NCBI GenBank assembly: GCA_030039005.1 | Contig: JASHQT010000176.1 | Span: forward strand, 1-18,152 | DNA: 18,152 nt | Source of the DNA: Bryobacteraceae bacterium | GTDB lineage: Bacteria; Acidobacteriota; Terriglobia; Bryobacterales; Bryobacteraceae | Direction of reading: 5' to 3' | Shown: positions 13,169-18,152 of the stretch, one piece after another | Position numbering within the stretch: position 1 is the first letter of the stretch | How the letters are laid out: each line of letters starts with the position of its first letter | Program-made: the position numbers and the translations under genes | Notes under the pieces: model-generated | What the model was told of the DNA's origin: nothing | Databases searched by the model: none | Seen by the model: only the letters and a program-made list of their open reading frames with translations

Positions 13169-14129
13169 TCCAAAACGACTCACTGAGGTACTTGTACGCG
13201 CTGTCCGCCAGGATGGTCACGATCACACCCGGCTCCCCAGCTTCGGCCAATCGCCGCGCGATCGTCATCGCCGCCACCAGGTTCGCGCCCGACGAAATCC
13301 CGGTCAGCAGCGCTTCTTCGCGCGCCAGGCGCCGGCACATCGCATACGCGTCCTCGGTTTCGATCCAAATGTTTTCATCCGCCAGCGCCGCATCGTAAAT
13401 CCCTGGCACGATCGCGGTCGGCATGTGCTTCAAACCTTCCAATCCGTGAAAACCACTGGATGGCTGCGCCGAAATGCACTTGATCCCCGGGACTTCCTCG
13501 CGCAGCCGCCGCGTGTTTCCCATGAATGTCCCGCTGGTTCCCATGGACGCGACAAAATGCGTTATCCGGCCTTCCGTCTGCGCCAGAATCTCCAGCGCCG
13601 TCCCGTTATAATGCGCCTTCCAGTTGGCCGGGTTGTTGTATTGATCCGGATAAAAGTAACGCTCCGGGTCCTCCCGATAAATCTGCTGGCACAGCCGGAT
13701 GGCCCCGTCGGAACCTTCGCCCGGATCGCTGAACACCATCTCGGCGCCGTACGCTTTCAGAACGTGCTTGCGCTCCATGGACGCATTCTTGGGCAGGCAC
13801 AGCTTCACTTTGTAGCCCAGGAACGCTCCAATCATGGCGTAAGCGATCCCCGTGTTTCCGCTGGTCGCGTCCAGGATGACCTTGTCGCGGGTCAGCGCCC
13901 CCGAGCGCTCGCCCTCCCGGATCATATTCAATCCGGCGCGATCCTTCACCGATCCGCCCGGGTTAAAAAACTCCGCCTTGGCGAAAATCTCCATGCCCGG
14001 AAATTCCCGCGCCAGCCGTTCCAGGCGGATTAGTGGCGTATTTCCAATCAGTTCCAGAAGATCGGCGGCCACCAGGCAGGGCAACGGACGCAAACCGGTG
14101 TGTGGGGACGTAGCGACGGAGACGGGCAT
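13161..14129 (-). CDS. cysM: PLP-dependent cysteine synthase, CysM type
   Basis: The 322-residue fold-type II PLP enzyme shows LLELIGNTPLIRLERL (25-40), the Schiff-base lysine K62 in NPGGSVKDR, the substrate loop TSGNTG (89-94), and the phosphate-binding GTSGT (197-201). It should make cysteine, or protein-bound CysO-cysteine, from an activated serine and a sulfur donor. Directly overlapping mec and then cysO-moeZ points to thiocarboxylated CysO as donor, as in the mycobacterial CysM pathway. At the position matching the phosphoserine-selective R220 of M. tuberculosis CysM there is a lysine (K234 in GLKHM). No Shine-Dalgarno site precedes the ATG. The first 20 residues are longer than usual, and a GTG at 14072 is an alternative start. 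An O-acetylserine sulfhydrylase with sulfide is the main alternative. Confidence 0.92.
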   Translation of the reverse strand: MPVSVATSPHTGLRPLPCLVAADLLELIGNTPLIRLERLAREFPGMEIFAKAEFFNPGGSVKDRAGLNMIREGERSGALTRDKVILDATSGNTGIAYAMIGAFLGYKVKLCLPKNASMERKHVLKAYGAEMVFSDPGEGSDGAIRLCQQIYREDPERYFYPDQYNNPANWKAHYNGTALEILAQTEGRITHFVASMGTSGTFMGNTRRLREEVPGIKCISAQPSSGFHGLEGLKHMPTAIVPGIYDAALADENIWIETEDAYAMCRRLAREEALLTGISSGANLVAAMTIARRLAEAGEPGVIVTILADSAYKYLSESFWND

Positions 14130-14142
14130 TGAACGAGACCTT

Positions 14143-14177
14143 GATTTTATCAGGCCGCCGGGATTTTATCAGGCTGC
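14143..14177 (-). promoter_or_regulatory. tandem extended -10-like repeats upstream of cysM
   Basis: Two 16-bp copies, GATTTTATCAGGCCGC (14143-14158) and GATTTTATCAGGCTGC (14162-14177), match at 15 of 16 positions with a 19-bp period. Read on the minus strand, each gives TGATAAAAT, an extended -10 (TGn + TAAAAT, 5 of 6 to TATAAT). No good -35 hexamer was found. They fill most of the 62-bp gap between the PBP stop and cysM and probably start the cysteine operon. A regulator site is the alternative. Confidence 0.5.
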
Positions 14178-14191
14178 TGAAATTAGGGCCA

Positions 14192-17100
14192 CTAACGTTG
14201 GATGCTGGGGACCGGGTTTGGTCGCTCGTTTTTCGAAAGCTCGTTTACAGGCAGGAGCGAGGGAAGCATGGGCGGCCGCGGCTGGTCCCGTTCGAGCAGC
14301 AGGGCTTTCAACTGCGGCGTGAGGTCTTTAAGAATCTGAACCGCCAGTGCGCTGGTGAACCTGTAGGATGCGGCCTTCGACCCTGGAACGAACGCCAGAA
14401 CTGTTCCGTAGAACCGGTCCCCGATGAAGAATACGAACGTCGCGGTCCGGCTCACCACCTTGTCGCCGATCACATGGCCATTGGCCGAAAAGCTCTCCAG
14501 CCGATTGTCGCCCGTGCCCGTCTTGCCGCCGACCGGGATCATATGGCCACCAGGGAGCGCGATCCCGCCGTGCTCCCGGCGGCCCGTCCCATTCTCCACC
14601 ACTCCGATCAATTGCTGCCGCACCAGCTCCGCGATATCGGCCGCGATGACGCGCTGGCCTTGCACCGGCCGGTGCATCATCACGGTCTCGGTCGGAGTTC
14701 CCGCGCCGAAATGCAGCCGTTCAATCCGGGTCGATGGATTGCGCACGCCATCGTTCAAAATGATCCCCATCAGATCCGCCAGCGCGGCCGGTGTATCGCC
14801 CGACACTCCGATCACCGTAGCGTACGATGGCACCAATGAACTGAACGGATATCCCTGGCGCTTCCAAGCCTTGTAGATTTCCTTGAACGCATCCTGTTCC
14901 GTCAGCGTGCGGATGCGGATGTCCTGCTGGTGCTTGTAGTGGCTGCGGAACAGCCACCAATAGACGTCCTGGCGTAGTTGCGTGCTGGACGTGGTTAACT
15001 CCTTGAAGTCCGCGTGCGGATGGCTCTCGCGATAATTCAACATCCACAGTTCCAACGGATGCACGTGCGCCAGATACCCCCGGTCGGCGAGGTCGAACTT
15101 GTCGATGCCGTATTTTTCGTACAGCTCCGCGGGATCATTTTTCTTGACCAGCGCGCCTTTGGCAAAATGCTTGTCCAGGAACGCCGTGAACTGGCCCAGG
15201 TTCGCCTGTGGCCGGATGGAGCGATAGATCACGGCCGCGCGCAGCGGCGTGAGCGCGATTCCCTTCACCATCGTCTCCAGCGCCTGGTCGGAATTTTCAC
15301 CTTTATATTTCTCGTAGAACCGGCGCAGATAGACCTTGCCCTCTTCGTCGGCGAAGCGCGCCAGGTATTGATGCCGCTCCGGATTATCCCAATCGGCAAG
15401 CACTGTGGGAGACGCCCCGGGCACGCGATAGCGGTAGTAATTCACGATATCGCGCATCAGGCGGATGAACACCAGATTGACCGAATTCTGGAAGCCGCCC
15501 GCCACCGTGAAATTCTGGAAATCCTCGGACTTCTCGAAATTCGCGAACACGTGCACGCCGCCGCCCGTGTAAAATGCCTCGCCCGGGTTGCCCGAATATT
15601 TCCGCTGCAAGGCCGCTTCGAGCATCGCTTTCTCGCTGCGGTCCTGCGCCGTCGAAAGATACTGTACGGCCCATTGAGTCAAATGATCGTCGGGATAGAC
15701 CGGCACGGCTTTCAACTCGGCCGCACTCATCCCCACGTACTTACGGTGCAGATCGGCCACGATCTCCAGGTAATTGATCAGCGTCCGCAGCTTGGCGGTC
15801 GAACCCAGCTCCAGCCGCGTATTCTGACTGATGTTGAGCGGTTGATTGAAGTTGTCGGTCTGCACCCGTAGCAAGTTCACGCCCGGCTTGCGCTCATAGA
15901 GCGTGAAACTGTAAGTCACTTTCGCCGGGTCGCTGTCTTCGAGCAGTTGGTATTGCGTGAGATTGGCCGCGGCGGCTTGCTTGCGGTCGGCGATCTGCTC
16001 GAAAAATTGGGTGATGCCGCGCTGCGCGGTCCCATCGATCGTGGTCTGTACCGTCAGGTCCAGCCGGTCCAGATCGTAGGTATTGTGCATGCCGAGCAGC
16101 GGCAGCAGCGACACCCGGATGCTGTTGGGCGCCTTGTTCTCGACGAAATCCTCCACCGGTTGTGACGGGGCGCGCCGCAGCGGCGTGATGTCCTCTTTCA
16201 GAGCCAGATCCCGCAACTCCGGCGAAATGAGACCGCGCTCAGCCAGCGCCCGCAGGTAGCGATCGGTCTGCTTGGACAGCGCCTGCGGATCCTCCACCAG
16301 GTAAACGTGCGGCGCACGCAGCGCCAGCAGCAGCGACAACGCCTCGCGATACCCGCGCGCCCGCATGAGCATCTCGCGTTTGTTGAGCGAGTCTTCCGGC
16401 GCCGCGAGCAGCGGATTGATTTTCGCCACGTCGGCTCCGTACCACGCCCATAGGCCGTCGCCCAAACCTTGCACGTCGCCGTAGCCGGGCGAGGCGGCCA
16501 GCGGAATGGAATTGATGTAATCGCGCACGATGTTCTGCTGGGCATCGAGCGTGCGCGAGCCTTCCTTGTAAGCCGCCAATGTCGCCGAGGTCATCTGGCG
16601 CAGCTTGTCGATCGGCGAACTGGTCCGCCCATGTGGAGAATGCCGCAATTTCTCCAACTGTGTGGCGAGCGTACTCCCACCCACGACCGGATACTTGGGA
16701 TCCACTTTGTGCAGGCTGTAGTCGAGCATCGCTTTCGCCAACCGGTCCCACTCCACGGCCGGATTGCGCGTCGGATGGTTGGGGTCCAGCATGTGCCGGT
16801 TCTCGATGAAAAGCAGCGTCTGCACCACCAGCGGCGGAATGTCGGAGTAACTGGGATAGACACGCCGCGGGCGGTCGAACGAATACAGGTCACGCCCCTC
16901 GCGATCCACGATGTGCAGCCCGGCTTGGTCCTTCTGCTGATACACCGGGTAAAGCCCCAGTCCTGAGAGCGAGGTTAGTAACTCGGAGCTATGCGCCTGG
17001 GCCGCGATCTGAAAGCCGTGCGCCTCCAGATGCGGCAGAAAATCGGGTATGCGCGCGTAACCGAGCGTCCAATCATAAGGGCCATCTCCTGGATAATGGA

Positions 17101-17335
17101 TCGTGGAACTCTTGCCCTCCACCATCCGGTAGGACAGATGACGGTCCGCTTCGCCAAAAATTCGCGATTCGATCCAGGACGTCTTCAGCTCCAGTGCGAT
17201 CCCTCCCACCACCAGAACAATCGCGCCCAGCAGGAGGCCGATGCGCTGCACGCTTTTGTTTTGTAACAATGCGAGCCAACCCGCCTTGGAACCAATTGGA
17301 AAATCGACCGGCCACTCGCCCCCGTGTAAATTCAC
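14192..17335 (-). CDS. large class A-type penicillin-binding protein with atypical GT51 domain
   Basis: Start chosen at GTG 17335 because AGGGTAGG lies 6 nt upstream; an in-frame TTG at 17374 would add 13 residues and has no such site. The 1047-residue protein has one TM helix (about 29-50) and a long periplasmic part. The GT51 transglycosylase-like domain (about 160-310) keeps the first acid (E178, IENRH). Motif 2 reads GGSTLATQL instead of GGST-x-TQQL, and the second catalytic Glu position is Q247 (KLRQ). The transpeptidase domain is intact: S512-T-A-K515, S618-V-N620 and K938-T-G. It should cross-link peptidoglycan; glycan polymerisation is doubtful. It lies 62 bp upstream of cysM on the same strand, but promoter-like repeats separate them, and no functional link to cysteine synthesis is evident. 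Confidence 0.88.
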   Translation of the reverse strand: MNLHGGEWPVDFPIGSKAGWLALLQNKSVQRIGLLLGAIVLVVGGIALELKTSWIESRIFGEADRHLSYRMVEGKSSTIHYPGDGPYDWTLGYARIPDFLPHLEAHGFQIAAQAHSSELLTSLSGLGLYPVYQQKDQAGLHIVDREGRDLYSFDRPRRVYPSYSDIPPLVVQTLLFIENRHMLDPNHPTRNPAVEWDRLAKAMLDYSLHKVDPKYPVVGGSTLATQLEKLRHSPHGRTSSPIDKLRQMTSATLAAYKEGSRTLDAQQNIVRDYINSIPLAASPGYGDVQGLGDGLWAWYGADVAKINPLLAAPEDSLNKREMLMRARGYREALSLLLALRAPHVYLVEDPQALSKQTDRYLRALAERGLISPELRDLALKEDITPLRRAPSQPVEDFVENKAPNSIRVSLLPLLGMHNTYDLDRLDLTVQTTIDGTAQRGITQFFEQIADRKQAAAANLTQYQLLEDSDPAKVTYSFTLYERKPGVNLLRVQTDNFNQPLNISQNTRLELGSTAKLRTLINYLEIVADLHRKYVGMSAAELKAVPVYPDDHLTQWAVQYLSTAQDRSEKAMLEAALQRKYSGNPGEAFYTGGGVHVFANFEKSEDFQNFTVAGGFQNSVNLVFIRLMRDIVNYYRYRVPGASPTVLADWDNPERHQYLARFADEEGKVYLRRFYEKYKGENSDQALETMVKGIALTPLRAAVIYRSIRPQANLGQFTAFLDKHFAKGALVKKNDPAELYEKYGIDKFDLADRGYLAHVHPLELWMLNYRESHPHADFKELTTSSTQLRQDVYWWLFRSHYKHQQDIRIRTLTEQDAFKEIYKAWKRQGYPFSSLVPSYATVIGVSGDTPAALADLMGIILNDGVRNPSTRIERLHFGAGTPTETVMMHRPVQGQRVIAADIAELVRQQLIGVVENGTGRREHGGIALPGGHMIPVGGKTGTGDNRLESFSANGHVIGDKVVSRTATFVFFIGDRFYGTVLAFVPGSKAASYRFTSALAVQILKDLTPQLKALLLERDQPRPPMLPSLLPVNELSKNERPNPVPSIQR

Positions 17336-17341
17336 GATTAA

Positions 17342-17349
17342 CCTACCCT
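17342..17349 (-). promoter_or_regulatory. Shine-Dalgarno site deciding the PBP start
   Basis: AGGGTAGG on the minus strand lies 6 nt before the GTG at 17335. No comparable site precedes the alternative TTG at 17374. Confidence 0.6.
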
Positions 17350-17469
17350 GCAAATTAGATGCGAGATCGTCCAAGTTAGTTTGCGTTATGTGAGATTCCC
17401 CGGCCGGGTTTTATCCAAAATTCACTGCTCACGACCGAGATGGTGCGATATCATCGAAAGGCCAACACT

Positions 17470-18152
17470 ATGAATCCCAAAACCGAATACGTAAACCTCT
17501 CCGTCTCCGATGGAACTTCGATGCGCGCCTATGTGGCCCATCCGGAAAGCAAGCCTCGAGCGAGCCTGTTGGTGTTCCAGGAAGCCTTCGGTGTAAACGC
17601 GCACATTCGCGACGTTACCGAACGTTTCGCGCGCGAAGGCTACCTCGCGATTTCGCCCGAGCTTTTTCACCGCACCGGCCCGGGTCTCGAAGCCGGTTAT
17701 ACGAATTTCGCCGAAGTCATGCCGCACATGCAGGCGTTGACCCAGGACGGCCTGGCGGCCGACATTCGGGCCGCTTATGAATGGCTAAAGCACGGCGAGG
17801 CCAAGGATCTCAAAATCGGATCTACCGGCTATTGTCTAGGCGGCCGAACCTCCATTCAGGCCGCGCTCACGGTTCCGCTCGATTGCGCGATCTCTTATTA
17901 CGGCGGCGGCATCGGCCCCAGCCCGATGTTTCCCAATCTCATCGACCGTCTCAAGGACCTCCACTGCCCGACGCTCTATTTTTGGGGCGGCTTGGACGCC
18001 CACATTCCCGCCGATTCCATCCAGGCCATCGAGGCCACGCTCACCGCGGCCAAGAAGGATTACGTCAACGTGGTGTTTTCCGCCGCCGATCACGGCTTCT
18101 TCTGCGACGTGCGCGCCAGTTACAACGCCACTGCGGCAAAGGAAGCCTGGTC
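17470..18152 (+). CDS. dienelactone hydrolase family protein, 3'-truncated by window end
   Basis: The frame from ATG 17470 stays open to the window edge (227 codons seen). A GAAAGG site lies 9 nt upstream. It is an alpha/beta hydrolase of the dienelactone hydrolase family: E38 in QEAFGVN, nucleophile C122 in GYCLGGR, D176 in GGLDAHIP, and H208 in DHGFF complete the Cys-His-Asp arrangement with its activating Glu. There is no signal peptide, so it is cytosolic. The family is typically 230-250 residues, so only a few residues should be missing. Many members are general carboxylester hydrolases, so chlorocatechol breakdown cannot be claimed without partner genes. It is divergent from the PBP gene. 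Confidence 0.92.
   Translation, partial: MNPKTEYVNLSVSDGTSMRAYVAHPESKPRASLLVFQEAFGVNAHIRDVTERFAREGYLAISPELFHRTGPGLEAGYTNFAEVMPHMQALTQDGLAADIRAAYEWLKHGEAKDLKIGSTGYCLGGRTSIQAALTVPLDCAISYYGGGIGPSPMFPNLIDRLKDLHCPTLYFWGGLDAHIPADSIQAIEATLTAAKKDYVNVVFSAADHGFFCDVRASYNATAAKEAW

Noticed and set aside
15014..15871. Plus-strand 285-codon open frame inside the PBP gene
   Set aside because: Antisense shadow of a gene with intact transpeptidase motifs.
1..18152. Mobile element, phage, CRISPR or defence island
   Set aside because: I saw no transposase, integrase, terminal inverted repeats, regularly spaced repeats or toxin-antitoxin pair. The JAMM-E1-Ubl set could suggest a ubiquitin-like defence system, but cysM and the CysO-type sequence point to cysteine biosynthesis instead.

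Overview
The window looks like a chromosomal segment of an acidobacterium, probably close to Solibacter/Bryobacterales. This is inferred from the gene repertoire and GC-rich sequence; no rRNA or other marker gene is present. The main pointers are a large orphan MacB/FtsX-type permease, a dense set of PQQ-propeller and GMC-type periplasmic dehydrogenases with c-type cytochromes, secreted proteins with an Ala-Gln signal-peptidase junction, and Verrucomicrobia/Acidobacteria-style cytochrome domains. No tRNA, rRNA, insertion sequence, integrase, phage gene or CRISPR array is visible, and no stretch over 300 bases lacks a gene.

Region 1 (1-7840) is a periplasmic oxidation region. After the tail of an NHL-propeller protein comes a plus-strand unit: a secreted cupin translationally coupled (ATGA) to a secreted cytochrome c-PQQ dehydrogenase of polyvinyl-alcohol-dehydrogenase type, then a single-domain bacteriohemerythrin. 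A four-gene minus-strand operon converges on it: GMC flavoprotein, Tat-signalled gluconate-2-dehydrogenase subunit 3, a two-CxxCH cytochrome c, and a second PQQ dehydrogenase. The first three form the classic FAD-dehydrogenase/chaperone subunit/cytochrome complex. The fourth adds a quinoprotein that could feed electrons to the same cytochrome. The two units meet at one CTAG that supplies a stop codon to each strand.

Region 2 (7841-11322) holds a divergent intergenic region with an 11-bp-arm inverted repeat, a secreted protein of unknown function, a lone ABC-type permease without an ATPase, and a short intergenic stretch.

Region 3 (11323-14191) is the most striking. It is a minus-strand operon, cysM - mec - cysO/moeZ, whose genes overlap by exactly 8 bp at each junction. 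It encodes the sulfur-carrier-protein route to cysteine known from Mycobacterium tuberculosis: CysO thiocarboxylate as sulfur donor, CysM as the PLP synthase and Mec+ as the JAMM peptidase that releases cysteine. Here the ubiquitin-like CysO is fused in frame to its own E1-like activating enzyme and a rhodanese domain. The di-glycine tail that must be free for thiocarboxylation is therefore buried inside a 481-residue polyprotein. A proteolytic maturation step, perhaps by the JAMM protein next door, is a testable prediction. Two near-identical extended -10-like repeats sit just upstream of cysM.

Region 4 (14192-18152) contains a large bifunctional-type penicillin-binding protein with intact transpeptidase motifs but a degenerate glycosyltransferase domain. 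A divergently transcribed dienelactone hydrolase family protein runs off the window end.
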